A model generated the notes under the pieces. It was not told the origin of the DNA, searched no databases, and worked only from the letters and a program-made list of their open reading frames with translations. From Allacma fusca (Eukaryota > Arthropoda > Collembola > Symphypleona > Sminthuridae): a stretch of 64,000 nt of DNA. The stretch spans positions 42,643,067 to 42,707,066 of the forward strand of contig OX359245.1 of NCBI GenBank assembly GCA_947179485.1, in the 5' to 3' direction. Shown in pieces: positions 22,862 to 32,710 of this stretch. The position numbers and the translations under genes are program-made. Within the stretch, counting starts at the first letter, position 1. Each line of letters begins with the position of its first letter.

Positions 22862-23109
22862 TTTCATTCATTTGTATTTTAAGCATCAAAAAATAAGTTC
22901 GATTACATCAGTACAATTTACTCCAGGTTAAATTCATATCTGTGTATAATGAACAAAATGCTTCTGATTGAGTTATGAATAAATCAATGAAGGATTTCCC
23001 GATTGATATTATGAAATTATTTCGTAGTAAACTACCAATAAGATTTCACATGACAAAAATTTTATTTTTATTTCCAAAAGCGAGTGATAAAATTGTGAGA
23101 ATGGCTGTA
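22862..23109. other. 3' flank of peptide copy 2
   Basis: Non-coding sequence repeated after the other copies (compare 24990-25270 and 63650-63800), with landmarks TAAGTTC-ATTACATCAG and GGATTTC-CGATTGATATTAT. Confidence 0.5.
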
Positions 23110-23401
23110 TCCTTATTATTAAAGGGCAATTTCTGTCCGTTTATTTAAAGTTTAGCACTTTCATAATTCAATGGCCTCACACAACGCCCAAAAGGTGGCA
23201 TGCCAAGCACTACTTATTAATAACAAGCACTACCTGTTCGTTTATTTAAAGCGCTACTCTTAATATAATCGCGCACGATTTAGGCTCACAACAAATCTCT
23301 ACGACAGGCCTTGATTCGTAAACCGCTTGGCTTTTAATTTCTACAATCAGACTACCACCTATTCAAGTAATCGTCCCTGTGAAGCACAGGGCTTTTACTA
23401 G
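23110..23401 (+). mobile_element. mini-Helitron (non-autonomous)
   Basis: It starts TCCTTATTATTAAAGGGCAA and ends with a GC-rich hairpin (CCCTGT/ACAGGG, 23375-23391), then six bases, then CTAG at 23398-23401, followed by T. It is flanked by A on the left and T on the right, the A|T insertion rule of Helitrons. The paralogous flank at 63780-63840 lacks it. 292 bp, no ORF. Confidence 0.72.
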
Positions 23402-24171
23402 TAGTTAATTAAATGCTGTGGATCCGTTTATTATTGTACGTCTATTATGTCTCATTAAACGCCGTAGTTGAAATTACAGCTGGCCCAAACCCATAACTTA
23501 CAATGAGTGCCATCTTGATTAACTTCCCGAATTGGAATGTCCATTAACTCGAATTCCATTAATAATAGAATTCTTACTGTCCTCATTTTACTCACTTTTA
23601 ATTTCCTCGGAAACTCCCCTAAATCTTCCCTGAAAAATTCCCCGGTCATATCCACATTCTAACACATACATAAATGGACTTGTTATAAGATACATAGGAA
23701 TCCCCAAAAATTTCCATCGAACCAGTGTCAAATGATTTCTGGGATAAATTGTTAGCTTTGTAGGAACAAAGTATTTAAGTATTTGAAATCTTTAAAAAAT
23801 ATCTACTTTAATTCACAATTTTGACGACTCTGAAATGGCAAGTATTATTGATACACGTGAAGAAATCGAATTTTGAAAAATCCTGGGAAATAATTTTCTT
23901 GAAAACGTTGGAATCATGTATTTTTATGACATTGTCTCCAACATGGGCGAGGGGAATACAAAGGTTCATGAAACACCATATAATTGACTTTTCCTGCTAC
24001 ACTGCCACAAAAATATATTAAAATGGTTAATTTTTTTTTTATTAGACGCTGTATGGAATCCTTTAATTCAGAAAATTATAACTAATTCTTAAAAAAGTTT
24101 ATTCCTAGAAAATTGATTTTTAAAAAATATGTATTTTTCTCGAATTGCAAATTTTTCTACCACTTGCTTGT
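23402..24171. repeat. duplicated non-coding module
   Basis: It contains the ATTACAGCTGGCCCAAACCC block, also at 25340-25400 and 63895-63960, and the TTCCCCGGTC / ATAAATGGAC block. No gene is seen; open frames here are not conserved between copies. Confidence 0.5.
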
Positions 24172-24212
24172 TAGTGCCTGAGGATGACAGTCTGTTAGAT
24201 GTCGAAAGCTTG
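24172..24212 (+). ncRNA. second hammerhead-like motif (Penelope-like remnant)
   Basis: CTGAGGA (CUGANGA core) is followed by a GACA/TGTC stem, then GAAA and GCTTGC. It shares the layout of the motif at 10634-10678, on the opposite strand. It is probably the 3' relic of another Penelope-like insertion; no RT remains. Confidence 0.4.
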
Positions 24213-24658
24213 CATATAATTTAGCTTGTTTAATAAAATTAACCACGTAAACCAAAGAAATGGATTCTATTATATTAAAATGGATTTTATTGTAGTACAT
24301 AATTTACCCATACTATAATTACATAATTACCTACTTGACAACAGGGAAGTGTGGAGTTGATTTACTACTTGAGTCCTTGTCTTCCTCAAATTTTCCAAAG
24401 AATCGACAATAAATTTCTAATACTTGGCTTCTCTTGTGGCCTGCGGCTGCAATTAAATTCTCTGCCTAAGTATTTAAAAGGCAATCCCGCAATAGCATTG
24501 GCATTCCTAAGTCATCTGCTGACAAAGGAGTAGCTCCTGGAGTCATGTGTTAGCTCCCAATCTGAAACTAAGACCAGAATAATAATTAAACAATTGTTCA
24601 AAAACAAAATTAATACATCCATTTCTGTAACCTAGGAGTTCATCGTTGTAATTCCAGG

Positions 24659-24963
24659 ATGGGGAGTAGGACTAACTTTGTTATTTATGTCTGCGTGCTC
24701 TTATTACTTGCCACCATTATGGGGAGTACAGCTCATCCAAGGGTTGGAATTATGTGAGATATTTTTTCCGTAATATTTATACTAACTTATAGGAAATATC
24801 TTGACATAATCGTTTATTATTGACCTTAAACTTTATTCATCTACATTTTAGCGGACCCTTAGGAATCCAAAAGCGTCTTCGAACAGTATCGCTGAAGGGG
24901 AGTGCATGTGAAAGCGGTCACAGTGTGAACGGTGCTTGTGTTAAGGGGCGTTTCATCTCGTGA
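24659..24963 (+). CDS. small secreted cysteine peptide, copy 3 (68 aa)
   Basis: Exons 24659-24753 and 24852-24963. The signal peptide is close to copy 2 (FVIYVCVLLLL, TIMGSTA). The mature region keeps a two-Cys core with nine residues between and the VNGAC motif. A CGA-to-TGA change relative to copy 2 ends the protein at 24961 just before the codons that encode the fourth Cys in copy 2, and the first Cys is also absent. The shortened form has the same two-Cys layout as copies 1 and 4, so it may still be functional. A 5' module relative lies at 24300-24560. Splice sites and phase match the family. Confidence 0.68.
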
Positions 24964-25339
24964 AAATGCAATTGATTGAATCAAACGACTATGTAGGACT
25001 AGTTGCATTCCTCTGTATTTTGACCCTTCTGAAATTAGTTCAATTATTACATCAGTAAAATTTATTCCAAGTTATAAATACATATTTGTGTACAATGCGC
25101 AAAAAGCTTTACTTGTAATTTCATTGAATAAAATTATGTCAAAGAAGGATTTCTCGATTGATATTATAATTATATGAAATTATTTTGTAGTAAACTACTA
25201 TTAAAATTTCATATGACAAAAATTTTGGTTTCGTTATCAAAATCGAGCGTCAAAATTGTGCGAGCTCACGATTAGACTTAGACAATTAAATGCTGTGATA
25301 TGTTACTCAGTTTTCGGCCATTCTGTATCCCTAACGATG

Positions 25340-26476
25340 CAGGTGAAATTACAGCTGGCCCAAACCCATAACTTACAATGAGTATCATCTTGATTGACTT
25401 CCCAAAATGGAATTCCAAAGGAAATTAAGGTTATATATAATAGACCATATATGTATGTACATTGGTTGCAATGAGATTTGAATAGAAATTCATCAAACAT
25501 ATGTAACTACAAAATGTCTACAAGGGTCCTTTTGTTGTATCTCCCCAAAATGGTATCTCCTTCATTTGATGACAAGTACTCAGTCTTCTGTTATTCTTAA
25601 AATATTGGAAGCCAAGGGAACCACAGATTGACTGCAATCTAGTACTTTCTGGATCAAACTACAAACTATTTCCCTTGATACCTGGGCAATAAATATATAT
25701 ATAATTACAGATAGCAAATTTTACTGTTTTAACACAAATATCGGAAACATTTAAAACGGTCCCTCGAACGATTGACTGCCTTCAAAAGTGAAATTTTGAC
25801 ATAAGTGTCGGTTTATCTTTACTATTAGATAGGATTCCATTGATAGGTCTCAGCGTCATTTATCAGAAAATTAACATGATGCTGAATATGGAGTAATGAA
25901 TGGTTAGATACTGGATGATTCTTTATTAGTCAAATAATTCTTCCTTACATGTAAACACTTGAGAATTACTCACAATAATAAGCTCGGAATTTTTAATTGA
26001 TTAGTCCCGAACACGATCTTGACACATTTTTACGCTTATACTGTAGCTGAATTTTAATGTTGTGGAGTATTTTGTCGTCATTTAAATCTCGGCTCAAAGT
26101 CGAACCTCACTTCCAATAATTTCCATGAAAAGTAGATTGCATCACCCGGTCATAATAATAGTAATTGTTTCATTTATTATTTTTAAGGGAAATAAAAACT
26201 ACTATTATTATGTCCCTAAAATAAATAACCAATGAAACAATTCTATTAAAATTAAGCAAATTTATATCACGTCCACTTACTAAACAACTATTTTCCAAGA
26301 GAGACACCCTGGGAATGACTTAAGAATTATTTCTGGAAACTTGTTCAGTTTCGTCCCATCGTACACCCGATTAACCTCGCTCCATAAACTACACTATTTT
26401 ACACAATGGATACGTACTAGTAGATAGTAGTTACAGTAATAACATTGTTGTACAGAATCTGAAAAACTCCACTAAA
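25340..26476. repeat. uninterrupted paralogue of the 40.9-48.2 kb segment
   Basis: 25440-26476 aligns piecewise with 40960-41325, 43486-43504, 45388-45483 and 47687-48178. It lacks all three transposons present there: the empty sites are GAGTAATGAATGG (25891), TAGATACTGGATG (25905) and TTAATTGATTAGTCC (25995). No gene is seen apart from the receptor fragment that follows. Confidence 0.75.
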
Positions 26477-26758
26477 ATGCTTTTCAAGCTAAAAAGTTTA
26501 GTCTGCAATGCTACATTCATTACAACAGCGGAATTTATCCGAGTATCAAAATTCAAATATTCTTCCGATGAAAGTGAGTTTATCAATGCCGTTTTTTGGT
26601 ATTACTTCTCCCAAGCAAAACTAACCCGATTGCTAATGATCGTGGCTCATAATTCAACGGTCACAGATTTTATCATCAACGTGGGGCTGAAAATCCGACA
26701 GGACAATAATAATTGTAACAACAAGTCCATAAAACGACGGGAACCTTTGAACCTGTGA
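26477..26758 (+). pseudogene. fragment of ionotropic-receptor-like gene
   Basis: An open 93-codon stretch that duplicates two parts of the gene at 48172: the start codon region and the segment from about 48480 to 48700, with roughly 300 bp between them deleted. Similarity ends near 26705. At the position of the frameshift in the full gene it has six T residues where the full gene has seven, and it reads straight through (FWYYFSQAKLTRLLM). It lacks the ligand-binding, pore and membrane regions, so it cannot form a channel. The fragment joins directly to the module shared with 18890-19165. Confidence 0.8.
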
Positions 26759-27019
26759 GAGGGTTTCTGTCAAAGACGTATGTGAGTATTATCATGTATT
26801 TACATATACGTGTATTGTTCAGATCGACGTTCGACCAAATAGCAAGATTGTGGGTATTTTTAAATTAAGGATACGATACCGAATACCAGTACCGAATAAG
26901 AATAAGAAATAAATAAGAAATTCCGTATTATTGGATTTTCAGTGTAAAATTTGCAATTCCCATTTATTCAAACACTTGGATAAGATTTAATTGTTATGTT
27001 TTAAAAATTATATACGCAT

Positions 27020-27596
27020 GTTTTCCTTCCAGTGAAGTCTCAATTATTCCTGGGCCAAATGGCTGGCTATGTGGAGTGCATTTTGCGGCAGAAAAAGCTT
27101 TCCTCTAAGGGTTTGGTCAAACGATAACGAGTAATCAAGTGTTTTTATTTCCTTATGTTCTTGAAATTTCCGAAGTATCCAGGGAATATGAATGTCAGAA
27201 TAATTAACACTATCATACTAAACTACCAAATATTTTCCTTAATATGTGTATTATAAAAGCCTATTAAATTTTAGTTTTTAGAATAATACAATTGATTTAA
27301 CCACTTTGGGGTAACTCTATCGACTTTGAGGTTTTAAAATTCAAATTATACAGAAATTTCCATGTTAGTGGTTGCCTTTTACTTTTAGATAGGGTTTCAT
27401 CGACATTGTGGTTGGCTTTAAATCATTGTTTTTGTTATGTCAGATGTATACAGCGTACAGTGTTAGAAATACGTGGAGTACCACAAAGGGGTTGTTCCCC
27501 TTTAGCCTGAAAAGGAACGCCAGTAAACAAGTATTAAATTCCTCTATGACTGAGCAAACGTTTCCCCACATTTGCAAAAGATTTCTTCCTGCTGGT
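27020..27596. repeat. duplicated intergenic module
   Basis: A copy of 20362-20960, ending at the target site CTGCTGGT of the hAT-type element. No coding signal. Confidence 0.6.
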
Positions 27597-29188
27597 CAGT
27601 GCTGCCCGCCAGGCTACCTAGTCAAGTCTAGTCTAGTCTTTAAAGTTTAGAGCCGCAACTAGTCAAGTCTAGTCAAGTCAGCTGTACGTTTAATTAGCAA
27701 TAGTCAAGTCTAGTCCTAGTCTTGATTCTGCAGCTGATTCCCTAGTCAAGTCTAGTCAATTCGCCTAGTCAGTGTACTTTTCTAAAAATTCCTTCATTTT
27801 GATTAGCAAAATATGAAAAATATTATTTTTTAAAACTTGTACTTCGTTGAGTTCAAAATGTTCAGATTTTAGCAATCACCTCTATCAAAAAACCAGTTCG
27901 TGTTTATTTGCATCAAGCGACGTAAAGATGTGAAACAACACGGGTAGTTTTACATCAATACAAAAATAATGCTTGGTAAGATTTTTGCACAATCAACAAT
28001 TGTCTGTATATAAATTAGTTAGTTTTTGCAACTTTAACCGAAAGTTCGGAATCAAATTTTTCCAAGAAAATAGGGTGTTATAACAATTCATGGGTAAACC
28101 TTTTTATCTAATATATAGGGATTTATCAGTGGGATATTTTCTGGTATATTATACGAAATTTTCACTGGGACGCACGAGGGGAAATAACCGGTGCAAGTAG
28201 TTGAATTTGTAGTAGGCTGTACCCCGGGGTCGAATTTTTGTAAATTTCCCTGGAAGAACATTTCTGAATATCCTGCTGAAACAAACGTCAGCGATTTCAA
28301 AATACCTGTTGACAACTAAAATGTCCCTAGAAAACGATATATTCCTGTCAAATACAGTAAAGTCAAACAATCTAAAAATTCCTGTTGTCTTACCTAAATT
28401 TCCTGAAATACGCCAAAAAATTGAAAATCCCTGTCAAGGAATTTTCATTTCAAAGGCCAACAAATTGGAATATCCTTGTCTTCAAAAAGGAATCCCTTCC
28501 CTTGGTGATTTTCCCTGCCAGAATAATTTTTCCCTGGGAAGAAAGATCTCTTCTAATATAATGATAATAAATAACAATGTTAAAGGGCACGTTAGAAAGA
28601 TTGGTTCTTTGGTTTGAAGAGGGGTTTTGGTTTAAAGAAAGAAGAACCATGTATGTAATTTTCATTTTAGTTGCAATTTGAAAAGTATTAATAAAAAAAT
28701 TGTTTTGCAAAAAATCAATTCTTTTAAATATAGAAAGCAATATGGAAAATGTATCCTAGCTATCTTTATGATCAATTGCACTGTTAAGGAATAAATTGTA
28801 ACATGTTCCTAAACACTTTACGTACCTAGTAGAAAATTTTGTTTTGCTCTTTCGAAACGAAGCCATATAATTAAGCATACCAAACGGTTGTGACGATGAT
28901 CATTTTGTGTACACTGGAATTTCACGCTGGCTTTCTAGCTTTGATTTTCAGCTATATAAGCGAGCCTCAAGTAATTGTGACTTGACTAGCATTTCCATGA
29001 AGTCATGCAAGTCAAGTCTAGTCAAGTCCTGTGTTTTGGCGAGTCGCCCTAGTCTATTCTAGTCAAGTCACGTAATAGTAACAGCAGGCCTAGTCAAGTC
29101 AAGTCTATTCTTTTAAGTCCTTTTTGCCTCCTAGTCTAGTCAAGTCTAGACTTTCCTAGTTAAGTCTGACTAGACTAGGGCAGCAGTG
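27597..29188. mobile_element. hAT-type non-autonomous element, CTAGTCAAGT arrays
   Basis: 1592 bp, flanked by an 8-bp duplication CTGCTGGT (27589-27596 and 29189-29196). Short TIRs: CAGTGCTGCCC on the left, CACTGCTGCCC read in from the right. Paralogous DNA at 20947-20962 shows the empty site. Subterminal regions (27625-27780 and 28960-29170) are arrays of TAGTCAAGTC/CTAGTC. An 8-bp duplication with CAGTG ends is the hAT signature. No transposase ORF. A relative of the 19211 element is nested at 28232-28560. Confidence 0.85.
28232..28560. mobile_element. nested relative of the GGGGTCGGATTTTTGT MITE
   Basis: It starts GGGGTCGAATTTTTGT and contains the same repeated CCCTG motif body as 19211-19586. 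The right TIR is missing. It lies wholly inside the 27597-29188 element. Confidence 0.6.
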
Positions 29189-29196
29189 CTGCTGGT

Positions 29197-30011
29197 TCAC
29201 AAACTGGATCTGATTTGTTGACGTAGGTTCAGGACTGGGGTGACAACTGGGAAAGCATGAAAAATGTTCTGAATTCTAATACTATGAACCATTGTGGATT
29301 TTAAACTTAACATACATTAATTTCACAAAAATATTAATATTACATTGACTACAAGTTTATTAATGTTAATTTAAAATTTATAATAACAAAATGAACTTTC
29401 AGAGTGAAATTTAGGTCAATTCCTTTACGAAAGTCCCCCTTTATCGAATCCCCTTAAAATTTAGTACAATTAAAACTTTCCAGATTGGGTTAATTTGATA
29501 AATTAACCCAATATAATAATTTGACTCCAGTCAAAATTCCTACTGTCTTTATTTTTTCCCTTCTAATTTTCTCCCGAACTCCCCCAAATCTTCCCTAATT
29601 AGTTCCCCGGCCTTGCTCACAATTCTAACACATTTAAGAATTTTTTAGATGGGTGCCTAACATTCCCCTAGAATTTCCAGCAAACCACCGTCAAACGATT
29701 TCTGGGATAAATGTTTAGCTATAATATAGGAACAAAGAATTTGAATATTTGAAATCTTCAAAAAAATATCTACTTTAATTCATAATATTGACGACTGAAA
29801 CGGCAATTACTATTGATCCACGTGAAGAAAACGAATTCTGAAAAATGTGAGAAATTTGCTTCAAAATGGTGGAATAATATATTTTTGTGACATTGTCTCC
29901 AACTTATGGGCTAGGGGGATCCAAAGGCTCATGAAACATCCTAAACTTGACTTTTCCCGCTACAATGCCATGAATATTAAAATACATAGATCAAAGTGCA
30001 GAAGACAATAT
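29197..30011. repeat. duplicated non-coding module before the gypsy element
   Basis: It matches parts of 20965-21300, 23560-24020 and 61310-61700. It continues after the gypsy element at 39166, whose flank resembles 24300 onwards, showing that the element split an existing peptide-gene unit. No gene is seen. Confidence 0.55.
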
Positions 30012-30528
30012 TGTAAGAGTAGGTTATGGTCATACCATGAAATCCTAACTCCTGGGTTATTTACTTATGTAATTGTCAGGAAATTGTAAATAATTGGAAA
30101 TCGTGCTGATGGAAGGAATGATTATGAATAAACGATTGATTGTGATTTTACATTAATCCGAAGACTAATTGCTTTTATTTATAATTGAAACCAAAAGGAA
30201 AGGGAAATGAAGATTAACAACTAAAAATAGGTGTTACTGGAATGACTCTCAGTTATTCACTGAAGAGTCTGGAAGAATCTTAAACTTAACAAGTGGCTAC
30301 TTGAGCCTATTTTTACAATCTTAAGTCTAGACGTTACATCATAACGGATGTAACGGGACGTTGACACTCGTCGGCTTTAGCCGATGGGAAGTGCTTACTT
30401 TGCACCTTTACAATAAGTGTTTAAGTAACTTTGAACTGACTTAACCTAAGGTTGTGTATTTCACAACTTAATTAATTATTCATGTGAGACTTAACTAATT
30501 TATGTAATTTCTATATACATAACTAACA
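30012..30528 (-). repeat. 3' LTR of gypsy element
   Basis: 517 bp with TG...CA ends in either reading. It is next to an ATAT target copy. The internal side carries an 18-bp GGGGA/TCCCC inverted repeat and a GACCGACCGGGA segment where a polypurine tract would be expected. Confidence 0.92.
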
Positions 30529-30792
30529 TCCCGGTCGGTCGGGGAAAATTTTGTCCCCAAAATTTAATAATTTGTATCTAAAATTCATATTGTGTTAGTA
30601 CAATTGGTATGTATGTTTGAACAAAAGATAGGTAGAATAAAGAAGAGATAGTCCAAAAAAAAAATTATTTTTGTGTTTTTCTTTACAAGCTAGTGCACAT
30701 ACTGTAATCATTTAAGGCGAAGGTGAAAACAGGTGCAAAATCAATATTGTATTAGTACATCCTATTGTTATAAAATCAAAGTGAGCTGAAAA
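30529..30792 (-). other. gypsy element 3' non-coding region
   Basis: Sequence between the env-like stop and the 3' LTR. No ORF; contains an A-rich run (30656-30664). Confidence 0.5.
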
Positions 30793-31740
30793 CTAGGCTG
30801 GAGTCCGGGCAGACAGCTGGTTGGATAAATTGTTGAGGGCCACAATGGGTGGGTACGGGTCATTGTTGTGTGGGCGGGGATTATTGATGAAGTAGGCGCT
30901 GGGTAGGGCATGAGAGATTCGGGAGTTCTGACGGTTTCTTTGACGATACCGGTAATAACAATATAAACCATATATAATTAAACCAAAACCAATAATGGTT
31001 GAAAGAGCAGTACTTGACAATGTCAAAATACGGAGGAGAACTTGGGAATCGCCCTCGCCAACGCCGATTTCCATCTTTGGAACCGGAAGAACGGGAAGAA
31101 TGGGTTCCGGTGCCGTTTGCTTAGCATGTACAGGCGAAGAGAGGGTAGTAGTGAGAGTAACTGTCTGGCCGGGCTCATCCTTCTTATTCTGTAAAGAGAG
31201 AAAAGAATTATGAATAGATTTCCATTCGTCTAACATTTGTGTTATGTTAGCATCATAATTATTAACATCTTTGAATGGTTTTAAAGTGTCATCGTTATAA
31301 TCGTCAATCGTTATTGGTGAATTTATCAAAAGTCGTTTTTCGAGTGGGGAAGGAGTGGGCGGTGGAGGAGGGAGGGTTTCCGAGTCAATTTTAGGAATTT
31401 CCGGAAAGGTGTTGGAGCGGGAAGGAATAAAATCCAAGATTTTACTAATAATTGGTGGGGCTACCATAAGAGCAGCTCCAGCAGCCATAACTTTGACTGC
31501 ATTATTTTTCTTGGCAGGGGCAGCCTGCATGGGAAGACCAAAATTTTTGTTACCGTTTTGAGCCATGGAAGGTAATGATTGGATACTGACTGACCGTTGT
31601 AGGGGTACCATCTTGTGCATTGAATTGGTCCGGGCCATGTTGAGTTTTGTTCCGGCACCGGTGATCTTGGATAGATTGGGGAGGCTTCCCCAAATGCCTA
31701 GTGGAGCACTTTCACAGGCGAAAATAAAAAGAAAAATCAT
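30793..31740 (-). CDS. env-like membrane protein of gypsy element (315 aa)
   Basis: It starts at the ATG at 31740, five nucleotides after the stop of the preceding ORF. The first residues MIFLFIFACESAPL form a short signal peptide. A hydrophobic Ala/Gly-rich stretch lies near residues 85-105, a proline run near residue 125, and a membrane anchor at roughly 31030-30950, followed by a 50-residue basic/proline cytoplasmic tail. The frame is open upstream as far as 32787, but that extension overlaps the 319-aa ORF and looks like its shadow. Position and topology match the env gene of errantivirus-like elements. No furin-type RxKR was found, only EKR, so a fusion role is inference. It lacks the cysteine-rich ectodomain seen in the copia env-like domain. 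Confidence 0.62.
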   Translation of the reverse strand: MIFLFIFACESAPLGIWGSLPNLSKITGAGTKLNMARTNSMHKMVPLQRSVSIQSLPSMAQNGNKNFGLPMQAAPAKKNNAVKVMAAGAALMVAPPIISKILDFIPSRSNTFPEIPKIDSETLPPPPPTPSPLEKRLLINSPITIDDYNDDTLKPFKDVNNYDANITQMLDEWKSIHNSFLSLQNKKDEPGQTVTLTTTLSSPVHAKQTAPEPILPVLPVPKMEIGVGEGDSQVLLRILTLSSTALSTIIGFGLIIYGLYCYYRYRQRNRQNSRISHALPSAYFINNPRPHNNDPYPPIVALNNLSNQLSARTPA

Positions 31741-31745
31741 AATTA

Positions 31746-32705
31746 TTAAGGTTGAAAAGTTGACGGGGCTTCCACGAATTCCCCTTGTTCGTTGAGAACG
31801 AGTTCCGGGTAGATTCGGTGAGGTTGATGGAGAGGAGTGAGTTGTATTGTTTCCATTATCGGTTGGGGTCTGAGGTCGATCACCGTCCCAGTCGTCGGAG
31901 TCCATTGCTGCGGCGGCTTGACATGCGTCGTACCAGTCATCATATGAGTCGTTGGCGCGGGGCCGGGCGTCAGAGTTGGGAGAGGGCGAGTTTGGCAAAC
32001 TGTCGTCATCACTTCCGGTGAAGTCACTTTCGGAAGTGAAGGTATATGTACAACGCCGGTTTGAGGAGGCTGGGCGAGAGGGTTGAGGACGGGATCCGGA
32101 GGAGCAGTGGTCATGAGCTGTTGAGGCAGCGTTAACGATGGGGCTTGCCGTGGACTGTTCTTCTTGACCCAATTGGATCGGCGGGTTTGGACGGCACAAG
32201 TGTTGGCTGATTCCAACCATGCCCGAGAGATTTGTTCGAACCGTATTTGCGGGTCGATGGAAATAACGGGCGTCGCTGAGACGTAATTCGGTGGGGCGTC
32301 GCGTAATTGGAGGAGAAATTCGTTCCACATTTGAGACTGTTTCACAGTCGCTTGAAAATAAGTTGCGCTCAATTGGTCCAGTAGAGAGGGAATTTGGTCC
32401 GGTAACACAATTCCCACAGCAACATGGCGGAAGGTCCTCTTGAGAATAGGAATTGAGGAGTCGTAACAATGTAGTTCGTTCCCAGATGCGTCGGCAAATT
32501 GATATGGAAATATCTGAACTGTGCAGATTGATACCGGGCAACAGATGAGTGTGTCCGGGGTGCCGGGGAGATAAACTTTGATCAGTTCCGTCCAGGGGTT
32601 GTCGGAGAGTCGGATAGCAGGATTGATACCCAGAGTTGTCGGGTATTGGACAATGCCTGGCACATAAGGGTACACAGGCGGGGACTGGGGACTGGTGCTG
32701 GTCAT
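31746..32705 (-). CDS. unknown ORF between pol and env of gypsy element (319 aa)
   Basis: It starts at an ATG five nucleotides after the pol TGA (TGA, CCACA, ATG) and ends at TAA five nucleotides before the env-like ATG. The N-terminal half is mixed polar and hydrophobic with several cysteines (residues about 50-80) and looks folded. The second half is Pro/Thr-rich and probably disordered. There is no signal peptide. It is in the -1 frame relative to pol. I do not recognise a family. An accessory gene or an N-terminal part of an Env precursor are both possible. Confidence 0.55.
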   Translation of the reverse strand: MTSTSPQSPPVYPYVPGIVQYPTTLGINPAIRLSDNPWTELIKVYLPGTPDTLICCPVSICTVQIFPYQFADASGNELHCYDSSIPILKRTFRHVAVGIVLPDQIPSLLDQLSATYFQATVKQSQMWNEFLLQLRDAPPNYVSATPVISIDPQIRFEQISRAWLESANTCAVQTRRSNWVKKNSPRQAPSLTLPQQLMTTAPPDPVLNPLAQPPQTGVVHIPSLPKVTSPEVMTTVCQTRPLPTLTPGPAPTTHMMTGTTHVKPPQQWTPTTGTVIDLRPQPIMETIQLTPLHQPHRIYPELVLNEQGEFVEAPSTFQP

Positions 32706-32710
32706 TGTGG

